DNA of 64,000 nucleotides from Halichondria panicea. Lineage: Eukaryota; Porifera; Demospongiae; Suberitida; Halichondriidae. Shown here piece after piece: positions 46,498 to 59,100 of this stretch; position 1 is the stretch's first letter; each line of letters starts with the position of its first letter. Location of the stretch: positions 5,039,442 to 5,103,441 of the forward strand of contig NC_087379.1 of assembly GCF_963675165.1 (NCBI RefSeq). The letters run 5' to 3'. The translations under genes and the position numbers were made by a program. The notes below the pieces were generated by a model. The model saw only the letters and a program-made list of their open reading frames with translations. It had not been told where the DNA came from and ran no database searches.

Positions 46498-49400
46498 TTA
46501 GTGTGTGACCTCAATAACTGTACAAGTAACAACAGCTGAACAGTTACGAGCTTGAGGACGGGGTGGGGCTGGTTGATAATCTTCAGTAGTAACAGGAGCA
46601 AGGACGTCCAGAGCTGGTTCTCGCAACTGGTCGAGTCTTGAGGCAGGTGTGATGATAGGAGGAGTAATATACTTTCCAGGTTCTTCGTTTTCAGGTCTGT
46701 CGTTGTAAGTTGTGTCAACAGGCTCTCTTTGCTCATTGATGAAGTCTATTATATCAACATCATTATCTTCATCACCAACTAACACATGTTGTATTTCTTG
46801 TTCGTTAGCAGCTCTTCGCCGAAGATTCAAATCCATCATCATGCGCTTGCCTTTAAAGCAGTTGATCACTTTTAGCCATACATTTGTCTTCTTAAGAACA
46901 TACTTGTGTGTATGGAAGCACACGATTGTTAGGAAGAGAATGAAAGCAATAGACATGGAAAAGTTGGCTAGTATGTACTGATTCCCTTTTATTTCTCGCA
47001 CATAAGAGGTTCCGTATGCTAAAATCGTAAGATTGAGTGTTTCTATTAGATCTCCAAGCGAAGTCTTGTGCACTTTCTTAACAATTAGCTTGAAAAAGCA
47101 TATGCCAATTGCTATACACCCAGCAGAGATAATAGGTAAGTAGGTATCCGTTGCAAAGGCAGCTATGATGTTGTAAGCAATGAGAGAAAAGAGAAGCAAT
47201 CCCAACCAGTAACGATGCTTTGGAGTGAATGGAGCATGGTATGCGTCCATGAAACCAATATATTTTGTGTTTTTTGTCCATTTCATGATCTTTAATTTTG
47301 AGAAGTGAGGAAACCATTGACCAAAGAAAATCAAAACAGTAAACAATCCACCAGCAGTGAGGATTACAACAGAAGCAATAAATCGAGTTGTGTGTTCAGG
47401 GTTAAAGTACCGTACATTGGCATCATACAACCAAACCAATTCATCTGAACCATCAGGATACCTGAGAAAGTTAAACTGCAATGCAGAAATTGTGAACCGC
47501 AGCAGCTTGGAGTAAGAAAGCATGAAAAGTGTACATAGTGCAGCAACAGGGTTGGCATTGGAAAGAAGTTTGGAAATTGAGTCAAAGTATTTGCAAAGAA
47601 CAATAATTCCAAGCATCAGAAAAAACAAATAGGCTGGGAAGACAAGTTGAAGCAGTACTTTTGCTTGAGAACTCATCCCATCATAAAAGCAGGTTTCTAT
47701 TCCCAAATCAAGATTCACCCATGATATGATTACAGTTAGAACATTATCAAAGGGAAGGAATACAGCTTTATTGGCAGCGAGTACATTAGCATAGAAAATC
47801 AAGCCATGAACATTTCCTGTCGCTATGGTGATGTTGAATACGAGAATAAATGTAACCAATACTATACCAGCAAGGGCAAATGGAATCAGAAGAAGAAGGT
47901 AGGTGTTTGAACACTCCTTGCATTTTGAGGTAGCCAGAATAAGACTGAGTCCTTGCTCACATTCACCGCACAAGACACCACTTCGATTGTATGCACACTG
48001 TCTGTCTATCTCGTGAGAGGTTTTCAAACTGACGTCAATTGGTTCCTTAACACAGTAGTCAAAAGGGCAATTATCAACAATGTATCCTATTTCACCATCA
48101 GTATCGTTGGTAACCCCAATCCATATGCCAGTTTCCATTCTGAGGAAGCCATTAGAACAGTTCGCTATGTAAGATTGCAATTTCACATCACACTCACCTC
48201 GATTCGAGACATTGATGGCTGAAATCCTAATGGGCAAGTGCAGGGAAGAAAAGTAACATTAAAAGTATTCTTTGAAAGTCCTATGTTGACACATGGCCCA
48301 TAAGCGTAGAGTTCTATTAGAGCAGAATTGTCTTCTGAAAACACATTGAATTCCAATTCAGTACACATATCCCCAACTGTTTGTTCTGTTTGCCCTTCTT
48401 TGAGGCGACCAATTCCACTGTCGGTGACTACTGAGTTATGTATGGTTGCGTTCAAAGAATTTCCAACTTGATCAATTGCTCTGACACTTATTCTAAATAA
48501 TTCACCTTTTCGTGTAAATATTTCTGTGGGAGTACAAAAAACAACTTGTACGGGATCTGAAGATATTGTTGAATTGCTCGTAATATTTACAGTTTTTCTG
48601 ATAATTATAGTCTTCTGCATTCCATAACCCATACAATTCAGCTAAAGGGCTCACAGTACATCTGTCCAATAGACCTCCATAGATGTCGTTTCCTGAACGT
48701 TTTGCAGTGTTGCCAGAAAGAAGAGTTTTGACATAATCAAGGGACTCATGTGATCCATGAAAATTAATAGTTTGAATGAAACAGTCAGAAAGGATATTGT
48801 CGAGATAATTTGTTCGAACAATTTTATCTGATGAACCTCCCCTACATGCTCCTCTACCAGTTGAATTATCGGCTACAAATATTCCTCCTCCCAACAAAGC
48901 AGAATTATTTATTATTTCTAGCTTGACTTGACACCAATCGTATGTACAGTCCACACCATGCTTCAGAAGATAAATCTTGGAGTTTTGTTGTAAGAACATA
49001 CCACCACCATTGAATGCAGCAGAGTTATGGTCTAGGTAGACATTTGATTGTAACAGTTGAATGGTTGTTCCTAAAGCCCAAATACCACCACCACTATGAG
49101 TGGCATAGTTGTTTGTAATGACAACCTCACTATTCTGTTTCTTGTCATCGCATTTGAACTTTATTGTGCTTTGGTACCCATATATCCCAGCACCATGTTG
49201 TGCTGTGTTATGCGACACGAAGAGATGTTGAGAGCATACATAAAGCAAACTCTCGCCTAGAAATATTGCTCCTCCATTATCAGCTGAATTGTTATTGCTC
49301 CTGTTTCGCTAAAGTAAATCTGACTCAGAGTAGCAGAAAGTCCTCCACCATTAATATCGATACCATGGTTGCTGCTGAAATTCGTTGGGCCTGTAAAATA

Positions 49401-51127
49401 TACTGATGCAGAGTGCGCATTAATGCTAGGACCCATGTTGTCGATCATTGTGTTCATTCCTCATAGTGCATTCTAAAATACTGATGACTCCAAATAGCGC
49501 AATTGCATTGCTGAATTTCCAATGAATGTAGAATTGGATATAACTGTAGTTGTATAGAACACTCCTTGACCATATCCCAATGTTGTACAAAGCAGTAATG
49601 TTAGAGAGTTGGGCTGTTCCATTAGAAATGCTTAAAACTCCACCACTATAGGAGCGGAATTGTTCGTAAACACTGTGTTCGTTATGAAAAGTGTGTGCTC
49701 TTGAATGGATATTGCTCCACCTCCAACCTTCGCTTTGTTTCTTGTAAAGATGGAGTTAGAAAGTATCAAATAAACTGATCGAACATAAAAACCTCCACCA
49801 TGCTTATAATATTATGAGACACTATTATTGTCAAATGTACAATTTAGGATATATACATTGCCATACCAAACACTAAAGCCTCCACCGTATGCTGCAACAT
49901 TGTTTTTGAAATCACTGTCTGAAATAGACACATTGCCATATTCAACCATAATACTTCCACCACCTTGATAAGCAGTGTTGCTCATGAATCGGCTGTTGGA
50001 GATCAAAAGAGCACCAGTTTCAACTAAAATTACTCCACCATAACCATTTATAGAATTGTTATCAACAAAATCACTTCTGGAAATTGATAAATTATTGCTG
50101 GACCTCGTACCAAAAATTGCCCCTCCGCCACGTATCCCATGGTTTTTGTTATTTGTTACGGTACAATTGGTCATTAAGAAATCACTTGAATCTATAAACA
50201 AAGTTCCACCTTCTAGAGCTCTGTTGTTGGTTAGCGCACTGTTAGAAAGAGACAGGCTACCTTAAAGAACTAAAATTGCTCTACCCAAGTCAGCACTGTT
50301 GCCATAAAAAGTACTGTTAGAGATCGTTAAATTGCCTCCAGCAGCGACAATAGCTCCCCCAATATAGCCACCATATAGATCTATATCATACAATCCCTGG
50401 TTATTTGCTAGCTCACAATTGGCTATGTTAACAATGCCTTTGTTGATCAGAATAGCCCCATTAAGGTTTTCAATAAATTCATACTTGCACAAGTATAGCA
50501 CTAATGAAAATTGCACCAGAATTTTGCTCAAATTTTCCTTTCTTAATTTTTATGTTATCCGATTCGACAAAAAGTGCTCTGCCAGAATTATTCAGAAAGA
50601 TAACATTTTCAATCTATGTGTTTTGGGCACCACTAACGGTTAGCACACCAATATCTTGTTTAGTGCCTTCAAAGCCCACAATACAGCTATCATATATGAA
50701 AACATTTTGTGTTGTGCTAATGCTCAAGCCTCGTTTAAAATTGTCAAAGAACGGTGCATACTGAACAAAGAATATGTGATCAACGCTCAACTTGGTGATG
50801 TTTGATAAATCAATTCAACTTGTATCATTGAATAATATCAATACAGAATATTTGCAGCCAATTATCTGAACATGTAAAAAATCATGAATAGTAAGCAGTC
50901 GTGTGAGCACATGATCCCCTTCTAGAAATGTCAACGTGAGATTGGTCCTATCATCAGAGAATATATCTGCTTGAGCAAACTGGTCAATAGTGAAGCAAGT
51001 GCCAATCAGAAATTCAGAACACAAGTCAATAGACGCAGTAGTATCAGGCACAATATGATAGTGCTGTGAACTACAAACAATAGTTATATATGCAGATGCC
51101 GAGAAGTGTTGCAGCTAAACGAATCAT
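46498..51127 (-). pseudogene. Beta-helix / multi-pass membrane protein, copy C, multiply frameshifted
   Basis: Full-length inverted relative of copy A. The membrane half (48180-46498) is open and ends VTCTVIEVTH, as in the intact copy; the beta-helix half is broken. Seen against copy D: AATT at 48603-48606 (shared with A); loss of the bases encoding VCE near 48196; an 11-bp loss near 49296; a deletion near 49455; small indels near 49575 and 49650; AATATT at 49808-49813; and further changes near 50265 and 50480. A TACCGTA MITE sits about 10 bp upstream of the start codon, as in copy A. Confidence 0.85.
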
Positions 51128-51136
51128 AATGGTTGC

Positions 51137-51304
51137 GTCACCCTCGCGACAATTTAATTTAATTTCGCGGGCAGTAAATTTCGTGGAGTTAGGGTGTGGC
51201 ACTTATCTCGTATGCGCATACGAAGCCTTCCTAATTTTCGTGTTCTGCAGCCACCCACAAAAAACTTAAAATTAAACACCTCGAAATTTTCTACCCGCAC
51301 GGTA
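51137..51304. mobile_element. Truncated TACCGTA-family MITE upstream of beta-helix C
   Basis: Inverted counterpart of 14462-14628, ending GTACCGTGCGGGTAGAAAATT when read from the right. It was therefore present before the A/C duplication. Confidence 0.6.
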
Positions 51305-53234
51305 CTGGCATTAGGAATAAGCAAATCTGGAACCCTGAGAAATTCAAAGGAGTACGTGCTTCTTCCGTTGTTCCTTTCTAGATTTGTGTTTCACGAAATA
51401 TTAATTTTGGAAACTGGGCTAATATCAAAAACTGATGGAGTGGAAGCACTATTTTGGATACAGTGCAAAGATTTAGCTTGTCTTTTCCACTTGTTTCCAC
51501 CTCTGCACTAAATAAACACAATGACATGGAATAATCTGTTATTGTGTAAAAACGAATAATAAGCTGCAGGGTTTATATATCTGAATAGTTTATTTATAAC
51601 ATGATGTCATCTGACATCAAAATATAAAATGGTATACAGACAAAACATATAATGAAAATCTTGCCAACTTGGTATTGCATGCTGCATTATCAATTGGAGG
51701 CTATAGGGTGGATAGACAACTGTCATGGTCCGTGTACTGGCATGTCACAGGTCCTGGCAGAGGTTCTATGTTGGTTGCTCTGAGACATAGTACCATTCAC
51801 TTTACTGTTCACTGATCCAATGTAAAGCACTATATATAGTTCCAGAGTAGAATTCGAAACTGAAGCTTGCACCAAGGCTTAGGAATGTTGCTTAATATTA
51901 TACAGGTAGATCTATATATGTATTAGATCTGTATGACATAATTTTAGGCATCACCAGATTGAAGGACTTTTGTCAATCACTGCTCTCCATGCATGGCAGC
52001 ACTATATGCAGTAAAGTGATCGCGAGTCAGTTTCCTTAATGATTTTTTGATTTTCTGAAAGCTTAAACGGAGCTCTTTAAAATGGGATGCAGTTTGCTCT
52101 CAAATTTGCAACATGACCGATTTCTTATTTTCGGGAAATGACCATGCACGCATGTAGTGTTAACTGATTATATATAATATATATACGCCGCGCTTTAATG
52201 TAAACTTGGTGCCTGGTGAGTGGCAGATCAAAGCAATCCAGTGCTCTGTATAATTATGGCATGTTGCATCACTCTACCATAGCAACCATATATTGCACTG
52301 CAGTATACCAGAACATATAGGGCATGTTGCACTGTGTGTAAATGCAGTGGATGAAATCTGCTTTTTAACTTAAGACACCCTCCCACCCAATAACTCAAAC
52401 TTTCCCTGATGAAGTGCGGCCTGGGATTGAGGCTAAACTGGAATTAGCTATTACTTGACTCTTAAGTCTGTGGTGATCGAGATCATGAGATGATGTGTGT
52501 ATGCATGCGCATGTATTATACATACAGTATTACCTTGAATGATTCCATGTAGATCTTTGATATTTGTTGCACCTACTCATTGCACCACTATAAAAGGCAG
52601 TGCTTGAATTGCTGATGTTTTCAACAACATCCAATCCTTGGAACTTTGTGTTTATTTATACATAGATGCGAAATTAACCCAATATCGATACTTTTAACCG
52701 AGTCTGTGTACACAAATGTAATAAATGAGAAATGAAAGTGTTATTATTAAAGCGAGTCAACAGTTCATCCGATATTTCCATGGAGAATTATAGTGTAAAG
52801 TCTAGTAGCTTTGCCCATGCAGCATAATTATAGACAATTCATAGACTTCATAAAGGAGGGCGACTGATTTATGAGATTTCTGCATGGACTCCCATGAACT
52901 GATTTCCATGGAGTCAGATAGGGTTACTTGTATCATAGTTGCATCTACTGTACAGTATAAAGGATATGGATGTTGTCAAAAACAGCAGAAAGTCCGGGCC
53001 TGCCTTTTATAGTGGTGCAATGAGTTGGTGCAACACCTATCAAAGATCTACATCAGAATCAAGGGAATACATGTACATTGTATGTATAACAAATGTTGAG
53101 AAAGTATAGTGTTATCTATTAAGCGAGTCAGCAGTTCATCCTGTATTTTTCTCGACACAAACACAGAATTATAGAATCTTAGCCGAGTCGGTATAATTAT
53201 AGAGACTTCATAAAGTTCATATTCTTCAAATACT
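51305..53234. other. Spacer between beta-helix C and 7TM copy 3, inverted copy of 11732-14461
   Basis: No gene seen. Large parts match 11.8-12.45 kb and 13.8-14.46 kb in reverse orientation, but the MITE at 12473 is absent. Around 52860-53160 a further block matching the 5' flank of 7TM copy 2 (near 21950-22200) is joined in, so the spacer is a mosaic. Confidence 0.55.
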
Positions 53235-54185
53235 ATGAATGCAACCGATGCTATTGAGTTCCCTTTATGGATACCACTAACTACAGTTAACCTGTTTCTT
53301 TTTATCGGAGTACTTCTACCTACTACAATATTCATGAATGTGTCAGTATTGGTTGCTTTAATCAAAAGCAAGGTCAAGCACAAGCCACTGCTAGTTCTCT
53401 TTGGATCCCTTTTGATCGGTGTCTGCATCGACAAACTATTTATTTGTGTGAATCAGTGTGTGAACTCACCTGCGTCCATTCGTTACTGTCATTGTACAAG
53501 ATGGACGATAGTTCCATTGCAAGCACCAAGAGTATTCTTCACAGTGTACTCAATTGTAGCTGTGACCTGCCTGAGTGTCGTGCAGCTTCTCACAATGAAA
53601 GGGAAGCGAATTGGTTACAAACATAGTTGCTTCTTCACAGCAATAACAGCTCTTGTAGCTTTTTTCTGGACAGTTGTACATATTCTCACAAATGGCTTGG
53701 CAAGATATCCAGTACATTGTCATATATTCTGCTATAAAAATGAATCTCCAGAAGGACAAAATATTGTTACAGAACTTTTTATTGCAGTAATTTGTTTTAT
53801 AGTGCTTACAATGACACCTGCGTTTGTCATTACGATACTAACTTCGATAGAGGCTTTTCGAATATTCAAGAGGAGTTTCATAGTTAGATCTGAAAATAGA
53901 ATTGAAACAGCACTAAATCGACGAATGATATTATTACCTGTGCTGATGGCAGTTCTTCTAGTGTGCAATGGCATACTAAGCTTCTTTTTGACCACTCTCA
54001 GTGCTTTGATTTTAAAGCAGGCTGGTGTGGAAAATTTTTATGGAAACTGGGCTAATATCATGTCAAAATACGAGTACTTTATTTTGGATATGGTGCATAC
54101 CTTGTCTTATCCACTTGTACTTCTCTACCTGTACATTAATGTTCGGAAAACATGGAAGAAGCTATGTTTGTGTAACAAACAATAA
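53235..54185 (+). CDS. 7TM receptor-like protein, copy 3
   Basis: Intact, 316 aa, starting at MNATDAIEFP as in copy 1. Same seven membrane segments and Cys pattern (CVNQCVN, RYCHC); C-terminus KKLCLCNKQ. The stop codon TAA lies within AATAAA (54181-54186), which may be the poly-A signal. Diverges from beta-helix C and converges on beta-helix D. Confidence 0.75.
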   Translation: MNATDAIEFPLWIPLTTVNLFLFIGVLLPTTIFMNVSVLVALIKSKVKHKPLLVLFGSLLIGVCIDKLFICVNQCVNSPASIRYCHCTRWTIVPLQAPRVFFTVYSIVAVTCLSVVQLLTMKGKRIGYKHSCFFTAITALVAFFWTVVHILTNGLARYPVHCHIFCYKNESPEGQNIVTELFIAVICFIVLTMTPAFVITILTSIEAFRIFKRSFIVRSENRIETALNRRMILLPVLMAVLLVCNGILSFFLTTLSALILKQAGVENFYGNWANIMSKYEYFILDMVHTLSYPLVLLYLYINVRKTWKKLCLCNKQ

Positions 54186-54631
54186 ACACTGAACCATATG
54201 CATGCAGGGTATAGATTTTAAGTAGGTTTTGTTCATATATAATTATACTTTGTTTAGACCCTTCTGACATGTCATTTGACATCAAAATAATTATGTAGAA
54301 TCTTTACAACTATTTGGTACAGGGTATATATGCTGTATTTATCACTTGATGGCTACGATGCATGGACTACAGTAACACGTGCACAGTGAATTCAATGATG
54401 ATCAACGGAAGATAATGTTAGAATACATGGACACTTATAGTTGTATGGACACTTGACATGTATGCATGGAATGTTCTAGATTATGTTATGTTCTATTTAA
54501 GTGTAATTTCTAGTTTTACTCTTACACGTGTTTTGTGCAATCTCTATTAACTTACCAAGTTGATTAAGCTTATTACTCAGCAACAGATAACCAACTCCAA
54601 AGTGCCACAGATTGCTCACCAATTGTATACG
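54186..54631. other. 3' flank of 7TM copy 3, no gene
   Basis: Shares the TTTGTTTAGACCCTTCTGACATG block with the flanks of the other 7TM copies. Nothing else supported. Confidence 0.4.
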
Positions 54632-54784
54632 TACACAGCAAAAACACTTACGTTATATGAGATGCATCATCGTATTTTAGTGTTAAAATAACAGAAATTT
54701 ATGTCAATTTTACATGAAATTTCAAAAGATGTGTTTCATTTTACATGTTTTATGTTACTGTAACAAATGTGTTTTTACTGTGTA
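54632..54784. mobile_element. 153-bp MITE, TACACAG tips
   Basis: TACACAGCAAAAACACTTACG and, from the right, TACACAGTAAAAACACATT; TA at both ends. Non-coding. Confidence 0.65.
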
Positions 54785-55041
54785 TTATAAATTACATTGA
54801 AGAGTTGAACAACCGAACTTGATCATCCGGTATCATCGCCGAGTAACTGAACTGAATCTCCCCAGCACTATACGGTACCCTGAATGCCAATTTTATGGCA
54901 ATAAAGTTATTGTACGGTTTCCTTACCTATATATATGGGCTTTAATACACACATGTGGACAGAATCAATGATAATGTAAACATAATTATTTTACATAAAA
55001 GATCATGAGTACTAAATAACTACACCTATATAGTTACGTCT

Positions 55042-56121
55042 TAGCCTCGATCCCAGGCCGAGTTTTCGCTTTTATAACGGTTAGGCGAACAACTGGGCCT
55101 GGTACTAGTTGTCTGTGCATGCGTCAAATTTTCATTGTATATTTGTGGTCGGCAAAAATATTTAATAAATCAATAATCGAAATTTGTACACAGAAAATGC
55201 ACAGAGTGAGTACACAAAAGATGCACATAGGGAGCTGCTTCACAAAGGCCTGGGGAGTTGCCAGTTGTGCTGCAGCACGATTACAGTGACCCAGGGAAAC
55301 TTCAGGATGATTGAATGCCTTCAAATTACGTTTCAAAAAGATTTAGCAGGCTGCTGGACTTCTCTGATTCTAGGCCCCAACTCGTAACTCAGTTAAATTT
55401 TGCTTGAGAAAACGTAGATTCTCTTGATGTCTCTGAGCTACCCAGCAACGCTCGAATGAGCAGGTCATACTCCAGTCCTGTGAGTATAGGACAATATTAA
55501 AAGAAACCAAAGACGGTTAAACCCTTACCTCAAACTGTCCAGTCTCGTCCGTTAGTATAGCCAAGAGGAGCACTGTTGGGATAGCTGGATATTAGCCATT
55601 GCTCCTGTACAGAGAAGTAGACATTCTAAATACGTGTAGATCTATACATATTAAATTTCTCGTGTTATAGTGTCATTGTCGACGAGCTGATGATGGCAGC
55701 ACCAAGTTCTCTAGCTCACACTCTTCACTTGATCCACCATATTAATGATGAAACTATAGTCTACCTACCGGTAGATCTTGCCAAACATGAACAAGACTTG
55801 ATAGCATAGCCATAGGGCCCACACAAAAATATCTGACCTTAACAAGCTTGACAAAGCTTTATACCTCTTCCCTTGTTGTTCAGTCTTCAGAATAAGCTTC
55901 AGAGAAGAGAGAAGCTTCAGCTAAGAGCCGATTCCAATAATGATAAAACAGGAACTGACTTCTAGTACACGATAGTACACGAATATAAATGTCAGGAAAG
56001 TCAAGAATATCCATTTGTCAGAATCTGACGAACGACTGACGCATGCGCAGACAACTAGTACCAGGCCCAGTTGTTTGCCTAACCGTTATAAAAGCGAAAA
56101 CTCGGCCTGGGATCGAGGCTA
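55042..56121. mobile_element. TAGCCTCG-family TIR element, Mutator-like, carrying exon-like cargo
   Basis: Long inverted arms (about 90 bp; tip TAGCCTCGATCCCAGGCCG, then a TTTTCGCTTTTATAACGG block, the right arm ending at 56121). Flanked by AGTTACGTCT at 55032-55041 and 56122-56131, present once at the duplicated locus near 46435-46444, so the empty site is known. Long TIRs and a 10-bp duplication point to a Mutator-like non-autonomous element. The interior has spliced-looking sequence instead of a transposase. Confidence 0.8.
55370..55590 (-). other. Exon-like cargo inside the Mutator-like element
   Basis: Minus strand: an open segment (LLLAILTDETGQFE) ends at 55530 on a GTAAG donor. A 52-bp intron (55529-55478) ends CTATACTCACAG, and the next exon, in the same phase, reads DWSMTCSFERCWVAQRHQEN onward to TAG at 55372-55370. 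The combination of phase, splice sites and protein-like content suggests a captured host-gene fragment. Parent gene not recognised. Confidence 0.4.
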
Positions 56122-56185
56122 AGTTACGTCTATGCAAGGACAATCGCTTTTGCTAATCGTCTATTAATGGTGCATGTATTTAAAG

Positions 56186-59100
56186 TTAGTGTGTGACCTC
56201 AATAACTGTACAAGTAACAACAGCTGAACAGTTACGAGCTTGAGGACGGGGTGGGGCTGGTTGATAATCTTCAGTAGTAACAGGAGCAAGGACGTCAAGA
56301 GCTGGTTCTCGCAACTGGTCGAGTCTTGAGGCAGGTGTGATTATAGGAGGAGTAATATACTTTCCAGGTTCTTCGTTTTCAGGTCTGTCGTTGTAAGTTG
56401 TGTCAACAGGCTCTCTTTGCTCATTGATGAAGTCTATTATATCAACATCATTATCTTCATCACCAACTAACACATGTTGTATTTCTTGTTCGTTAGCAGC
56501 TCTTCGCCGAAGATTCAAATCCATCATCATGCGCTTGCTTTTAAAGCAGTTGATCACTTTTAGCCATACATTTGTCTTCTTAAGAACGTACTTGTGTGTA
56601 TGGAAGCACACGATTGCTAGGAAGAGAATGAAAGCAATAGACATGGAAAAGTTGGCTAGTATGTACTGATTCCCTTTTATTTCTCGCACATAAGAGGTTC
56701 CGTATGCTAAAATCGTAAGATTGAGTGTTTCTATTAGATCTCCAAGCGAAGTCTTGTGCACTTTCTTAACAATTAGCTTGAAAAAGCATATGCCAATTGC
56801 TATACACCCAACAGAGATAATAGGTAAGTAGGTATCCGTTGCAAAGGCAGCTATGATGTTGTAAGCAATGAGAGAAAAGAGAAGCAATCCCAACCAGTAA
56901 CGATGCTTTGGAGTGAATGGAGCATGGTATGCGTCCATGAAACCAATATATTTTGTGTTTTTTGTCCATTTCGTGATCTTTAATTTTGAGCAGTGAGGAA
57001 ACCACTGGCCAAAGAAAATCAAAACAGTAAACAATCCACCAGCAGTGAGGATTACAACAGAAGCAATAAATCGAGTTGTGTGTTCAGGGTTAAAGTACCG
57101 TACATTGGCATCATACAACCAAACCAATTCATCTGAACCATCAGGATACCTGAGAAAGTTAAACTGCAATGCAGAAATTGTGAACCGCAGCAGCTTGGAG
57201 TAAGAAAGCATGAAAAGTGTGCATAGTGCAGCAACAGGGTTGGCATTGGAAAGAAGTTTGGAAATTGAGTCAAAGTATTTGCAAAGAACAATAATTCCAA
57301 GCATCAGAAAAAACAAATAGGCTGGGAAGACAAGTTGAAGGAGTACTTTTGCTTGAGAACTCATCCCCCCATCATAAAAGCAGGTTTCTATTCCCAAATC
57401 AAGATTCACCCATGATATGATTACAGTTAGAACATTATCAAAGGGAAGGAATACAGCTTTATTAGCAGCGAGTACATTAGCATAGAAAATCAAGCCATGA
57501 ACATTTCCTGTCGCTATGGTGATGTTGAATACGAGAATAAATGTAACCAATACTATACCAGCAAGGGCAAATGGAATCAGAAGAAGAAGGTAGGTGTTTG
57601 AACACTCCTTGCATTTTGAGGTAGCCAGAATAAGACTGAGTCCTTGCTCACATTCACCGCACAAGACACCACTTCGATTGTATGCACACTGTCTGTCTAT
57701 CTCGTGAGAGGTTTTCAAACTGACGTCAATTGGTTCCTTAACACAGTAATCAAAAGGGCAATTATCAACAATGTATCCTATTTCACCATCAGTATCGTTG
57801 GTAACCCCAATCCATATGCCAGTTTCCATTCTGAGGAAGCCATTAGAACAGTTCGCTATGTAAGATTGCAATTTCACATCACACTCACATACACACTCGA
57901 TTCGAGACATTGATGGCTGGAATCCTAATGGGCAAGTGCAGGGAAGAAAAGTAACATTAAAAGTATTCTTTGAAAGTCCTATGTTGACACATGGCCCATA
58001 AGCGTAGAGTTCTATTAGAGCAGAATTGTCTTCTGAAAACACATTGAATTCCAATTCAGTACACATATCCCCAACTGTTTGTTCTGTTTGCCCTTCTTTG
58101 AGGCGACCAATTCCACTGTCGGTGACTACTGAGTTATGTATGGTTGCGTTCAAAGAATTTCCAACTTGATCAATTGCTCTGACACTTATTCTAAATAATT
58201 CACCTTTTCGTGTAAATATTTCTGTGGGAGTACAAAAAACAACTTGTACGGGATCTGAAGATATTGTTGAATTGCTCGTAATATTTACAGTTTTTCTGAT
58301 ATAGTCTTCTGCATTCCATAACCCATACAATTCAGCTAAAGGGCTCACAGTACATCTGTCCAATAGACCTCCATAGATGTCGTTTCCTGAACGTTTTGCA
58401 GTGTTGCCAGAAAGAAGAGTTTTGACATAATCAAGGGACTCATGTGATCCATGAAAATTAATAGTTTGAATGAAACAGTCAGAAAGGATATTGTCGAGAT
58501 AATTTGTTCGAACAATTTTATCTGATGAACCTCCCCTACATGCTCCTCTACCAGTTGAATTATCGGCTACAAATATTCCTCCTCCCAACAAAGCAGAATT
58601 ATTTATTATTTCTAGCTTGACTTGACACCAATCGTATGTACAGTCCACACCATGCTTCAGAAGATAAATCTTGGAGTTTTGTTGTAAGAACATACCACCA
58701 CCATTGAATGCAGCAGAGTTATGGTCTAGGTAGACATTTGATTGTAACAGTTGAATGGTTGTTCCTAAAGCCCAAATACCACCACCACTATGAGTGGCAT
58801 AGTTGTTTGTAATGACAACCTCACTATTCTGTTTCTTGTCATCGCATTTGAACTTTATTGTGCTTTGGTACCCATATATCCCAGCACCATGTTGTGCTGT
58901 GTTATGTGAAACGAAGAGATGCTGAGAGCATACATAAAGCAAACTCTCGCCTAGAAATATTGCTCCTCCATTATCAGCTGAATTGTTAAAAAACGTTATT
59001 GCTCCTGTTCTGCTAAAGTAAATCTGACTCAGAGTAGCAGAAAGTCCTCCACCATTAATATCGATACCATGGTTGCTGCTGAAATTCGTTGGGCCTGTAA

